Positions 8,801 through 17,889 of a stretch of 64,000 nt of DNA are shown in pieces. The position numbers and the translations under genes were made by a program. Numbering within the stretch: the stretch's first letter is position 1; each line of letters begins with the position of its first letter. The stretch is from an uncultured Porphyromonadaceae bacterium (lineage in GTDB: Bacteria > Bacteroidota > Bacteroidia > Bacteroidales > Porphyromonadaceae): positions 1 through 64,000 of the forward strand of contig CAMYAB010000006.1 in the NCBI GenBank assembly GCA_947253625.1. The letters are read 5' to 3'. The notes under the pieces are model-generated. The model searched no databases, was not told the origin of the DNA, and was given only the letters and a program-made list of their open reading frames with translations.

Positions 8801-8834
8801 GGTTCGAATGGTTGCATCTGTTTTTATTCAGCGA

Positions 8835-8842
8835 CAAAAGTA
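8835..8842 (-). promoter_or_regulatory. Candidate -7 element for the TPR protein gene
   Basis: On the minus strand the sequence is TACTTTTG, matching TAnnTTTG, 34 nt before the start codon at 8800. No clear -33 TTTG is seen. Confidence 0.4.
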
Positions 8843-8881
8843 CCAAATATTTGGGACTTCCTCATTATTTGGATTATTTAG

Positions 8882-8923
8882 CAAAAGTGTCCCTGCCATC
8901 GAGTGGCCGATGGGCAGGGACAC
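8882..8923 (-). terminator. Intrinsic terminator of the lipoprotein-ROK kinase operon
   Basis: GTGTCCCTGCC and GGCAGGGACAC form a stem that extends imperfectly through ATCG/CGAT (8887-8923). On the minus strand it is followed by TTTTGCT. It lies 45 bp after the kinase stop codon. Confidence 0.75.
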
Positions 8924-8968
8924 CTACTCTATAGTCTTACTCTATATATAGTCTGTTGGTTGGTTGGG

Positions 8969-9982
8969 TCACTTGACCAGCTTGACGAGAAACTCCCGAT
9001 CAGCCTCCCAGCCCATTGCGCTTGCGCCAAGTACAGCGGCATCGCTTTCACTGAGTTCGCTCAAGAGGATGCGGACCTTACCCTGGTAGATATTCAGGAG
9101 GTTTTTCTCCATGTGTCTCTTGGTGGGCTCCACGATTAGGTCTCCGGCTCTGGTGAGACCACCAAAGAGTACGATCGCCTCGGGGCTGGTATAGGCCACA
9201 GCATCTGCCAGTGCCTCGCCGAGGATGGCTCCCGTGCTCTCAAATATCTCCAGTGCCAGCTTGTCACCCTTGACAGCTGCATCGTAGACATCCTTAGAGG
9301 TGACCTCGTCTATATTCAGGTCACGCAGCAGGCTGTCATCCTCACGGATAGCCAGATACTCGCGTGCCGTTCGCGCCACACCGGTGGCGGAGCAGTAGGT
9401 CTCCAGGCAGCCTTGGCGTCCACAGCCACACATACGTCCATTTCGGCGGATGATGGTGTGTCCGATCTCTCCTGCAAAGCCATCGTGTCCGTAGACCAGC
9501 TTACCGCCTACGACGATACCACTACCCACACCGGTACCCAGGGTGATCTCGATGAAGTCCTTCATACCTCTGGCAGCTCCGTAGGTCATCTCACCGATAG
9601 CGGCGGCATTGGCGTCATTGGTGAGGGCTACCGGCAGGTCAAGCGACTCGCTGAGCATGTAGGCCAGCGGGATACGTCCCTTCCACGGTAGGTTGGGGGC
9701 AAAGTCTATTGAGCCGGTGAAGTAGTTGCCATTGGGGGCACCCACTCCTATACCGTGGATCTTGGAGAGGCCGCCCTCTCCGTCACAGAGCTTCCGTATC
9801 TCATCGGACAGCTCGGCAATGTAGTCCTCCACCTCGAGGTGGGTAGAGGTCTTGATGGATCCCGAGCGGATCATATTGCCACGTGTGTCGACGATACCAA
9901 ATACGGTATTCGTACCACCAATATCCACCCCTACCACGTAGGGCTTAGTCATGTCTACGGTTGTTGTCGTTGTTTTAGCCAT
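8969..9982 (-). CDS. ROK-family sugar kinase (glucokinase-like)
   Basis: A 337-residue cytosolic sugar kinase of the ROK family that phosphorylates glucose or a related hexose such as N-acetylglucosamine. The phosphate-binding motif DIGGTNT lies near residues 20-26. The sugar-binding NDANAAAIGE and the ROK zinc signature CGCGRQGCLE are present. It follows the DUF4878-type lipoprotein gene by 33 bp in the same direction and ends before a terminator. The nearby GlcNAc-releasing hexosaminidase locus makes an amino-sugar substrate possible, but sequence alone does not decide this. The first ATG was kept; the Thr-rich N-terminus could be shorter by 10 residues. Confidence 0.88.
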   Translation of the reverse strand: MAKTTTTTVDMTKPYVVGVDIGGTNTVFGIVDTRGNMIRSGSIKTSTHLEVEDYIAELSDEIRKLCDGEGGLSKIHGIGVGAPNGNYFTGSIDFAPNLPWKGRIPLAYMLSESLDLPVALTNDANAAAIGEMTYGAARGMKDFIEITLGTGVGSGIVVGGKLVYGHDGFAGEIGHTIIRRNGRMCGCGRQGCLETYCSATGVARTAREYLAIREDDSLLRDLNIDEVTSKDVYDAAVKGDKLALEIFESTGAILGEALADAVAYTSPEAIVLFGGLTRAGDLIVEPTKRHMEKNLLNIYQGKVRILLSELSESDAAVLGASAMGWEADREFLVKLVK

Positions 9983-10015
9983 TCTTTTTGGTTTCTGTCT
10001 GATTTATGATTGGTG

Positions 10016-10612
10016 TCAGTCAAATACAGTGATCTTTTTTCCGGATTGCAGCATCACGGGGATGTCCAGGCTGATCCTCCACTTGTCATCCTCACGGACG
10101 AGGTTGATATTCAGGGCCGTCTCCTTGGTGGGGACACCGTTTTTGTCCACATACTCCACCACCTTGCTCTTGAGCTCCTCCGGCAGGTCATTCACGCTCG
10201 ACACCTTGCCTAGCTTGGCCAGCGTCATTATATCCTGGAGCGAAAAAGCCCCTCGGCCGATTTGGTCGATATCCGGCAGGATCAGGACATAGGTGACCAC
10301 GGCCGACTCTCCGGTGATGGTCTCCTTGAAGTCCTTGGCCTTGTACGCCTTGGCCCGCACCTCGGGTGCCAGAGGCTCGATCTCGGTGATGGCTTCGGGC
10401 AAACGGTACATTCCCCGGAAGTTATCCAGGCTGATCGACTCTTTGTCTCGGGTACAGAGCAGGTCGTAAAAAGACTCTAGGTCATCGTTGATTAGGTAGT
10501 TGACCGCCTTCTCGGCCGTATCCTTGGCCGAAGGTCCTCCGCACGCAGTCAGAGCCGAGGCTCCGAATAGGAGGAGACAGAGTGATAGCAAGACATGAGA
10601 TAGCTTTTTCAT
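10016..10612 (-). CDS. DUF4878-like lipoprotein
   Basis: The product is a 198-residue predicted lipoprotein with a signal peptide ending at the lipobox Cys (LTACGG, about residue 24). The rest resembles the NTF2-like DUF4878 fold: an N-terminal helix region (AEKAVNYLINDDLESFYDLL), then beta-rich segments ending in DDKWRISLDIP. Function is unknown. It is upstream of, and 33 bp from, the ROK kinase gene, and probably co-transcribed with it. No promoter consensus could be placed in front of it. Confidence 0.7.
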   Translation of the reverse strand: MKKLSHVLLSLCLLLFGASALTACGGPSAKDTAEKAVNYLINDDLESFYDLLCTRDKESISLDNFRGMYRLPEAITEIEPLAPEVRAKAYKAKDFKETITGESAVVTYVLILPDIDQIGRGAFSLQDIMTLAKLGKVSSVNDLPEELKSKVVEYVDKNGVPTKETALNINLVREDDKWRISLDIPVMLQSGKKITVFD

Positions 10613-10790
10613 GGCAATGAAGTGTTGGGGGTGTGTTGGATAGATATCTTATCTTTTGTTCTTTTTTGTATTCGATTACCAAGGGGAGGGCTTACGCCGT
10701 ACTTAGTGTGCTAAGTTAATATTTTTTTTTGACATAGCCATAGTCCTTTCCTGCAGACAAAAAATTTGCCCCCCTATCCCTCCGGCCATT

Positions 10791-10931
10791 TTTTCTATTC
10801 GTGAAACCAAACGCTTCTATCCGTGAAAACTTTTGCTTCTATCCGTAAAACCAAACGCTTCTATCCGTAAAAAAACTTGGCCCGTATGAGATCTTGATTA
10901 TCAATGGGTTGCGATGTACCTATTTTAGTCC
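10791..10931 (+). repeat. 22-bp minisatellite element, copy B
   Basis: Units start at 10791, 10813, 10835 and 10857 (22-bp period). The core is GCTTCTATCCGTGAAA with A-rich variants in the last two units. TTGATTATCAA at 10894-10904 and TTTTAGTCC at 10923-10931 occupy exactly the same offsets (37 and 66 bp from the last unit start) as in copy A. The copy lies in the 454-bp gap between the SusCD operon end and the DUF4878 lipoprotein gene. No gene is seen in the rest of the gap. Confidence 0.78.
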
Positions 10932-11066
10932 CCAAAGGAAGGGGAAAAATCACCTACAGGCGGTGGGTCTCCGGTACGAAATCGCCACCCTCTCACGACT
11001 GTCGTGAGGGGTGGCGATATCAGTGTGCGTGAGGATGCGATGCTGTGCGCATCCTCCTAGATAGTG

Positions 11067-12926
11067 CTATAGAGCGTACTTGGTGATCTCCCAGCCCAAG
11101 AATCCCATATCGGTCGCCATCAGGTAGACCTGTACGGTCGCACCATCCGAGCTGATGGAGAAGCAGGCATCACCCACTTTGTTTTCGTTCTTGCCGACCC
11201 GATTAACCTCCCAGCCGTAGAGACGCCCGTATGGGGCAGTACTTGCATGTCTAGCTGCATCTTCGTTCACGGCTTTTTGCGGAGTGTACTCTCCCAGATC
11301 ACCGGTTTGGCTGGGATCGTACTTGGGGTTGTAGGAGTCCAGGATCTCTCGGGAGGTCAGGGCTCCGGCACTGCCGTCGATGATGTTGGCGACGATCAGT
11401 CGGTTGCGCCAGTCGAGGCTACCATCCCAACTTGCTACCTCACCATTACCGATGGCCACGAGCTCCATGCCGTTGAATCGAGTGTATGCAAAACCCTTGG
11501 TATTGCTCCAGGTTGGCCACCAGCTTGCGCCTGCGCTGAAGACGTTGGCACTGCCGTCCATCTGTACCTTGAGCATGGTGCGATCTCTGGTCATGCCAAT
11601 CACGACGGGGTCGGTATCCTCCACTCCGGTGGGTACGCACTTGGTGGCGTTTCCGGCGGACATGGTCGCATTGGGCTTGATGAGTCCGCTGTTTTTGGCG
11701 AACGCTCCGTTGTTGAAGGAGAGGACTAAGAATTCATTCAGTCCTCCGAATATCAGTCCGACGCGTGCTTTGCCACTCAGGATGTTGCCGGCAATGCCGA
11801 TCGTGCGTCCGGTGTTGGCGTTGGGGTTTTTGCCGGCCATTGAGGGGTCAGTCGAGAGGTCCATACTGTAGATCTTGGTCGGGGTGCCCTCGATGCCATC
11901 TTTCCAGACAAAAATCTCCAGAAGGTGGTCGGGTATGTACTTATTGCCTATAGAGGCAATGGTGGTGGCGACGAGGTGTCCGGCGTCGTCGTTGGCTATA
12001 CCATGTATCTGACCTGTGATACCGGTTCGGTTCACAGTCTTGCCGGTCGGCTCACCGGTGAAGCGGTTGTGCCTGAGTAGGCCCTCCTTGAGGTTGGCGA
12101 TGATGAGTTCGTCGCCGATGACGGCCATGGAGCGGTTTTGGTCTTTTTGCCAGCCATAGCGGTCTCCCTGCAGCACCTTGACCCCAAAGAGTGGCGTGAT
12201 ACTACCCGGGACTCCCTCGGGGACATAGGTCGGATCGACGATCTTGAATCGATAGGTGCGTGGCGTGCCGTCCTGCGCGGTGATCGTGAACCTAAAGGAC
12301 TCGTCGGTCACATTGACCGGTCCCTGGGATACGTTGGCCGACACAGAGGACCATGGTGAGGGCTCTACCTCGAGGCGTGCGGACCTGAGGCTCTCGAGGT
12401 GTTTGTAGCCAAACTGTGCCACAGACACCACATAGGCTCCGTCCTCCTCTTCGGGAGAAACACGCCAAATGAGTCGAGTCTTGTTGTTGTTTTTGCCAAT
12501 CATACTGATGGCCGCAATGTCGTTGGCGGAGGACTTGGCAGAGGTGGCGACAAACTTGTACTCCTTTTTGGTGCCATCGGCATAGAATATAGTGGAGGTA
12601 AATCCCTTGGTCAAGTCTCGGACGCCACCAATATCGGGGACAAACTTGGCTCCCAATGGCATAGAGGCAATGACCCGCATCTGGGTGAGATCGCCCATGA
12701 CCGGCTCGGTGTCGGAGATGTAGTAGGGGACTTGTATGGTGATCAAGCCCTTTTCGTCATCGATCTTGGCGGGGTACTCTTTTTGGGAGTTGTTGTTGAG
12801 CATACCCTTGACGGAGAGTGTGTGCAGATCAGCCTCGGGTGTAAAGCCCGGCTTGACCGGATCCTGACACCCGGCAAAGGGCATCAACAGTAGTGCCAAG
12901 AGAGGAATAGTGTATATCGTTTTCAT
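11067..12926 (-). CDS. DUF5018/DUF4623-type surface lipoprotein of the SusCD locus
   Basis: A 619-residue predicted lipoprotein (lipobox Cys at about residue 20, FAGCQD). The N-terminal half has two Ig-like modules of the DUF5018 kind. The C-terminal half resembles the DUF4623 beta-propeller domain (repeated GIANDDAGHLVATT- and RDRTMLKVQMDG-like blades). It is the third gene after SusC and SusD, 24 bp from the susD stop, the position taken by SusE/SusF-type glycan-binding lipoproteins. It is therefore inferred to bind glycan at the cell surface. Domain names are recognised by pattern; ligand unknown. Confidence 0.75.
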   Translation of the reverse strand: MKTIYTIPLLALLLMPFAGCQDPVKPGFTPEADLHTLSVKGMLNNNSQKEYPAKIDDEKGLITIQVPYYISDTEPVMGDLTQMRVIASMPLGAKFVPDIGGVRDLTKGFTSTIFYADGTKKEYKFVATSAKSSANDIAAISMIGKNNNKTRLIWRVSPEEEDGAYVVSVAQFGYKHLESLRSARLEVEPSPWSSVSANVSQGPVNVTDESFRFTITAQDGTPRTYRFKIVDPTYVPEGVPGSITPLFGVKVLQGDRYGWQKDQNRSMAVIGDELIIANLKEGLLRHNRFTGEPTGKTVNRTGITGQIHGIANDDAGHLVATTIASIGNKYIPDHLLEIFVWKDGIEGTPTKIYSMDLSTDPSMAGKNPNANTGRTIGIAGNILSGKARVGLIFGGLNEFLVLSFNNGAFAKNSGLIKPNATMSAGNATKCVPTGVEDTDPVVIGMTRDRTMLKVQMDGSANVFSAGASWWPTWSNTKGFAYTRFNGMELVAIGNGEVASWDGSLDWRNRLIVANIIDGSAGALTSREILDSYNPKYDPSQTGDLGEYTPQKAVNEDAARHASTAPYGRLYGWEVNRVGKNENKVGDACFSISSDGATVQVYLMATDMGFLGWEITKYAL

Positions 12927-12950
12927 ACATTTATGGCTGTTTGGTGGTTT

Positions 12951-14657
12951 TTACTTCCATAGCGCATTTTGCTCCAGCGCGGTGTTGTTTTTCACCTCCC
13001 TGACCGGTATGGGGTTGATCGTGTAGCGGTCCGGGAAGCTCAGTGGTTGCGTATCTACGGAGATATACTCGTAGCGGAACCCGTCTCCTGCCTTGGTGAT
13101 CTTGACCCCGTGACGTACCAGCCCGTCCATTACCTTCTGGGCAATACCCCAGCGACGCAGATCCCAGAAGCGGTGTCCCTCGAGCCCCAGCTCACGGATG
13201 CGCTCTTTTTGGAGGTCTCCGAAGAAGTCCTCCCAGGAGGATCTGGTGGTCAGCGGGGTGAGCTGTACAGAGGCGCGTGTAGTGCGGAGCCTATTGAGCT
13301 CCTTGTAGGCCTGTGTGAGCTGTCCTTGGCGAGCCAGTGCCTCGGCTTTGATGAGGATGAGTTCTGCGTACCTCATCTCGATCCAGTACTGGTCGCTCTT
13401 GTCCGTCTGAAAGTCGAGCTGTGGGTCGTACTGAAGGTACTTGCGGATCACATATCCGGTGGTGGTGCTGTAGGTGTCGTTGTCGTTCACGTCGAACTTG
13501 TGAAATCCGTCTGCTCCACCTCGGTAGAGCTCAAGGTTGCGACGCTCCCACCGCTTGGAGGTGACATCGATGAGGCGTTTCCAGGGCGCACCGTTGTAGA
13601 GGATGGTGGCGTAGAAGCGTGGGTCGCGATCCTTCCAGGGGTCCAGACCCAGGGTGTTGACTTTGTCCCAAGAGAACGCTTCCCACCGGCCATTGATCTT
13701 TATCTCAAAAGTCCCGGCAAACTCCTCCGTAGGTGTGGCGCAAACTCCCTGCCTGTGTCCGGGGAAGTCGGCTGGTGCACCGTAGTAGTTGTCGAAGACG
13801 TGCTGAAGGTTGGGGCGCTCAAAGTAGGCCGCAAGCAGGATCTCCTTGTTGTGCGGAGTGGTATAGATCTTGGCATAGTCATCGAGGAGGGCATACTTGC
13901 CGGTCTTGTCCACCTCAGCAACTGCAGAGAGAGCTTCGTCCCACCTGCCGGCATAGAGAGCCGCACGGGCAATCATTCCCCAGGCTGTGCTCTTGGTGAC
14001 CCGGCCGAGGTCATACTCCGGCCAGCTCTCCGGGAGTAGCTCTGTGGCTTTTTTGTACTCACTGATCACGTAGTCCCAGCACTCTTGCTCGGAGGAGCGG
14101 GCTTTGGAGCGGTCGGCCTGATCATCTACCTTGTCCTCGTTGGTGCGGAGGACGACGCCACCGTATCGGGTGATCATCTCTTGGTAGGCAAAGGCTCGCC
14201 AAAAGCGGGCTTCACCCACTCGCTTGTCGATCTCCTTGGCCGGAAGATCCTTGAGCAATCCATGGTTGTAGTCTACGACAAACTCATTGATACGCTTGAT
14301 GCGCTGGGTCATATCGGTCCAATTGTCCAACGGAAATGACTCTATAAACATAGAGGGCTGATAGAAGACCTTGTCGTTGTGGGAGAAGGTTTGGTTGTAG
14401 AAGGTGGCTTTCATGAGGTCGGTGTAAAAATCACTCAAGTCACCATCTGTTCTCCGTATCTCGGCCGTGTTGGGGGACATCAAGACACCGTAAAAACTCT
14501 TGACATAGAGATCAAGATTCCGGATGCTGGCATAGGCCGCTGTCTCGCTGTATCGATCGTTGGGTGCGATATCCAGCACTTTGTCACAGCCCGATGAGGC
14601 AAATGCCAGAGTCAGTGCTAGAAGAGTAGATCCGATCTTTGTATATATTCGTTTCAT
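12951..14657 (-). CDS. SusD/RagB-family glycan-binding lipoprotein
   Basis: A 568-residue outer-membrane lipoprotein that forms the lid of a SusC-type transporter and captures glycan. A signal peptide with lipobox Cys24 (ASSGCDK) is followed by the SusD-like N-terminal domain (VGEARFWRAFAYQEMITRYG). The C-terminal RagB/SusD region contains YAELILIKAEALAR and ELGLEGHRFWDLRRWG. The frame is open for 17 more codons upstream, but the ATG at 14657 places the signal peptide correctly. The gene starts 25 bp after the susC stop, in the same operon. Confidence 0.95.
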   Translation of the reverse strand: MKRIYTKIGSTLLALTLAFASSGCDKVLDIAPNDRYSETAAYASIRNLDLYVKSFYGVLMSPNTAEIRRTDGDLSDFYTDLMKATFYNQTFSHNDKVFYQPSMFIESFPLDNWTDMTQRIKRINEFVVDYNHGLLKDLPAKEIDKRVGEARFWRAFAYQEMITRYGGVVLRTNEDKVDDQADRSKARSSEQECWDYVISEYKKATELLPESWPEYDLGRVTKSTAWGMIARAALYAGRWDEALSAVAEVDKTGKYALLDDYAKIYTTPHNKEILLAAYFERPNLQHVFDNYYGAPADFPGHRQGVCATPTEEFAGTFEIKINGRWEAFSWDKVNTLGLDPWKDRDPRFYATILYNGAPWKRLIDVTSKRWERRNLELYRGGADGFHKFDVNDNDTYSTTTGYVIRKYLQYDPQLDFQTDKSDQYWIEMRYAELILIKAEALARQGQLTQAYKELNRLRTTRASVQLTPLTTRSSWEDFFGDLQKERIRELGLEGHRFWDLRRWGIAQKVMDGLVRHGVKITKAGDGFRYEYISVDTQPLSFPDRYTINPIPVREVKNNTALEQNALWK

Positions 14658-14682
14658 AGGAAAATAGTCGTTGGTAATGTGC

Positions 14683-17600
14683 TTAGAATGCCACCTCAAG
14701 CCCCACACTGATCGATTTTTGCTGTGGGTAGTAGGCTTGCAGAACGTTTGGAGCCTCCGGGTCGACGTACTTGAATGGTGATAGGGTCAGGAGATTGACC
14801 CCGGCCAGGTAGACCCTCAGGCTTTGCATCCCGACATTGGAGATAAGCTTCTCCGGCAGGCTGTATCCGAGTGTGATATTCTTTAGTCTCAGGTAAGAAC
14901 CCTTGATGACCCAAAAGTCAGAGGTAAACCCATGATTTTGTTTTGCGGCGAGGGTGAGACGCGGATAGCGGGCACAGGGGTTGTCCGGACGCCAGCTATT
15001 TTCCACCAAGTACTTGGGTACGTTGTCACCATTGCCATAGAAGGGCTTTGTGAGCGGAGTCTGATCCTGTACGCCATTGTTCCAAGTACCTTGGAGTAGC
15101 TGGCTGTACAGAGCGGCCCCCTGAAACATGAAGGAGAAGTCGAGACCGCGCCAGGATAGATCCCCATTGATGGCATAGACCATCTCGGGGAAGCGCGTGC
15201 GTGCGATTTCGACAAAGTCCTCTTTTTGATTGACTCTGCCATCTCCATTGATGTCGACATAGCGAATCTCTCCCAAGCGCGGGCTACCCGGCTGTGCAGG
15301 GGCTTTGTCGATCTCCTCTTGCGTCTGGAAAAGGCCCTGGGTCTTGAATCCCATCACACGGCCGAGGGAGCGGCCGATGCTGCTCTGCCAGGGTAGGATA
15401 TTGTCGGGCTCGGCCATCTTGAGGATTCGGTTGCGAGAGAAAGAGACGTTCCCACTGAGGTTATAGTAGAGGTCACCGACGTGGTTTCGGTGCGAAAGTA
15501 CCAGCTCAAACCCTCGGTTGTCGAAGGTCCCTGAATTTTCGATCATGCGGAAGTTGCCTCCCAGTGAGGGCGGATAGTTGCCTTCCAGGTTTTGCAGAAT
15601 GTCGTACGTGTACTTGTAGAATACATCCAGCTCGACCCCAAGCAGTCCATCCCATAGAGAGGCGTCCAATCCGATGTTGTAGGTCCTGGTCTTTTCCCAA
15701 GTGAGATCGGGAATGGGCATACCACCAGAGGTGACCAATGTGTTTTGTGCGGCAGGATTTTTACCAAAAGCGACGTTATTCTTTTGGATCTGATAGGACT
15801 TCATGAAGAGGTAGGGAGCCACTGTGTTTCGCCCGAGCTGTCCGATGCTACCACGGAGCTTCAGATTGGAGATGGTGCGGGCATAGTCCTGCATGAAGTC
15901 TTCTTTGGAGATCACCCAAGCGAGAGATCCGGATGGGAAGAAACCCCAGCGAAAATCTTTGGCAAAAAGGTAGGTCCCGTCGTACCTGAAAGAAAAATCA
16001 GCCAAGTACTTGTCGGCGTAGCCATAGTTGAGCCTACCGACATATCCGGCATTGGCTATTCGATTGCTGTGGCCTCGGTTGCCGGGTGCACCTTCACCGG
16101 CTTCGGGTACTCGCTTACCCATATCTAGCTCTTGGATGTCGAAGAGGTCAAATCCGGACCTTCGGGCATCGAAAAACTCAGTGGAGAGGCCATTTTGTTC
16201 GTACAAGAAGAGAGCTCCCACACTGTGGTTGCCAAAGGTGTGGTTGTACTCAATAGATGGACGCAAGATGTAGGAGGTATTGCGGGTATTGCTTCGGTAC
16301 AACGAGCCGTCCGGCTTGAGGTCGGTTGCATCCCCGAGGGTGTATTTTTTCTCACCGAAGTTGTAAGCCATCCCCTTGTAGGCATAGCTGAAGCTTTTAC
16401 CATTGAGAGAGTTGTAGTCCCAGGATGCAAACATGGCGACCTTTAGCCCATCGACATAGGGGAGTGCCCACTCTAGTCGAGTTGATCCCTCGAAGGTGTA
16501 GTTTTTGTTGTCGGTGTAGCCGGAGTGTCCGATCCCGTAGTAGGGATTGACATGGACGCGTGTGGGGAATGTGGGATAGCCCTTGTACTCTCTAGGCACA
16601 AACGGTGGGGCATACATGAGCACACCCCATACGTTTCCAGCCTGTTGATTGCCCCAGTTGAATAGCCCATTGCTGTGCGTGTTGCGCAAGCGACCGGCCA
16701 CGTTGAGCGAAAACCTAAGGTTCTTGACCGGCTCGGAGTCGATATTGGCCCGGAAGCCGTATTGATTGAACTTATAGGTATTAAGGACGCCATTCTGGTT
16801 CATCAGTTCGCCACTGGCATAGTAGCGTAGTTTTTTGGTGCCACCGGTAGTTGAGAGGGTGTGCTTTTGCATGAGGGTCGCTTTCAGTGCCGGTGAGAGC
16901 CAGTCGGTATTTTCGTAGCCATCAGTCGGGTCGCTGTTGTTGACCATCTCCATCTCCTCTTTCGTAAACTTTGGCGCATTTCCATCGAGTTCGCTCGCTC
17001 TATTGTGCCATTGCATGTACTCGAGACCGTTTAGAAACTCCGGGAGGGTTGTCGGCTTGGAGAAAGTAAATGTACCGGCATAGCTGATGTTGTCCTTGCC
17101 TTCATTTCCTCTCTTGGTGGTAATCAGGATCACACCGTTGCCGGCACGCATCCCGTACACAGCTGCCGCAGCAGCGTCCTTCAGGACGGAGATCGACTCG
17201 ATATCTCTGGGGTTGACCTCATTCATCCGACGTGCCACACCATCCACCAGCACCAGCGGGGCTGAGCTACCTTTGTAAGTATTGTAGCCACGGACAAGCA
17301 GTTCGGTGCCATCCGATCCCGGTGCACCGGTGGACTGCATGCCGGAGATACCGGGTGCTCTACCGATGAGGAGCTGAGAGGTATTGCTGACAGGTACCCG
17401 GTTGATATCCTTGGAGGAGATCACCGAAACGGATCCGGTCAGGTGAGATTTTTTCTGAGTACCATAGGCCACGACGACCAGCTCGCCCAGCTGCTCCACA
17501 TCCTCGCTCAGGACCACATTGATCGTACTCCGTCCTCCCACGGCCACCTCTTGGGTTGCCATGCCGATATAGGTGTAGACGAGGATGTCGTTTTGTCCGG

Positions 17601-17820
17601 CGCGGATGGTGTAGTTACCTTTCATGTCGGTCACTGTGCCGGTTGATTTGTTTTTGACCTGGACGGTCACCCCTATCAGCGGGGTCCCATCACGCTCAGT
17701 TACTTTGCCACGCACGTCTGTAGCTTGTGCCACTGCTGTGACCGGCATGATGGCTAGTAAGACCGCAGAAAAGAAGCTGATGACTAAGCTTCGCCTCAAC
17801 AAGGCTGAATGAATATTCAT
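14683..17820 (-). CDS. SusC/RagA-family TonB-dependent outer-membrane transporter
   Basis: A 1045-residue TonB-dependent importer working with the SusD partner encoded next to it. From the N-terminus it has a signal peptide (to about residue 32), a carboxypeptidase-regulatory-like domain (VRGKVTERDGTPLIGVTV), a TonB-box region (GELVVVAYGTQKK), a plug domain with LLVRGY and PLVLVDG, then a beta-barrel ending in SVGLEVAF. An open frame continues 14 codons upstream, but MNIHSALLRRS at 17820 gives the best signal peptide. It lies between GH20 and SusD genes in the operon. Substrate is inferred to be a GlcNAc- or GalNAc-containing glycan from the GH20 neighbour. Confidence 0.95.
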   Translation of the reverse strand: MNIHSALLRRSLVISFFSAVLLAIMPVTAVAQATDVRGKVTERDGTPLIGVTVQVKNKSTGTVTDMKGNYTIRAGQNDILVYTYIGMATQEVAVGGRSTINVVLSEDVEQLGELVVVAYGTQKKSHLTGSVSVISSKDINRVPVSNTSQLLIGRAPGISGMQSTGAPGSDGTELLVRGYNTYKGSSAPLVLVDGVARRMNEVNPRDIESISVLKDAAAAAVYGMRAGNGVILITTKRGNEGKDNISYAGTFTFSKPTTLPEFLNGLEYMQWHNRASELDGNAPKFTKEEMEMVNNSDPTDGYENTDWLSPALKATLMQKHTLSTTGGTKKLRYYASGELMNQNGVLNTYKFNQYGFRANIDSEPVKNLRFSLNVAGRLRNTHSNGLFNWGNQQAGNVWGVLMYAPPFVPREYKGYPTFPTRVHVNPYYGIGHSGYTDNKNYTFEGSTRLEWALPYVDGLKVAMFASWDYNSLNGKSFSYAYKGMAYNFGEKKYTLGDATDLKPDGSLYRSNTRNTSYILRPSIEYNHTFGNHSVGALFLYEQNGLSTEFFDARRSGFDLFDIQELDMGKRVPEAGEGAPGNRGHSNRIANAGYVGRLNYGYADKYLADFSFRYDGTYLFAKDFRWGFFPSGSLAWVISKEDFMQDYARTISNLKLRGSIGQLGRNTVAPYLFMKSYQIQKNNVAFGKNPAAQNTLVTSGGMPIPDLTWEKTRTYNIGLDASLWDGLLGVELDVFYKYTYDILQNLEGNYPPSLGGNFRMIENSGTFDNRGFELVLSHRNHVGDLYYNLSGNVSFSRNRILKMAEPDNILPWQSSIGRSLGRVMGFKTQGLFQTQEEIDKAPAQPGSPRLGEIRYVDINGDGRVNQKEDFVEIARTRFPEMVYAINGDLSWRGLDFSFMFQGAALYSQLLQGTWNNGVQDQTPLTKPFYGNGDNVPKYLVENSWRPDNPCARYPRLTLAAKQNHGFTSDFWVIKGSYLRLKNITLGYSLPEKLISNVGMQSLRVYLAGVNLLTLSPFKYVDPEAPNVLQAYYPQQKSISVGLEVAF

Positions 17821-17889
17821 AATCACTGATCCAATGTTTTTGGTTAGGTAAAATGTTGTCATTGTCTATACACCGCACTCAGCGATGGC

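Noticed and set aside
12969..14039. 356-codon plus-strand open frame opposite the SusD gene
   Set aside because: The minus-strand frame is a clear SusD homologue; the opposite frame has no recognisable features and is an antisense artefact of codon bias.
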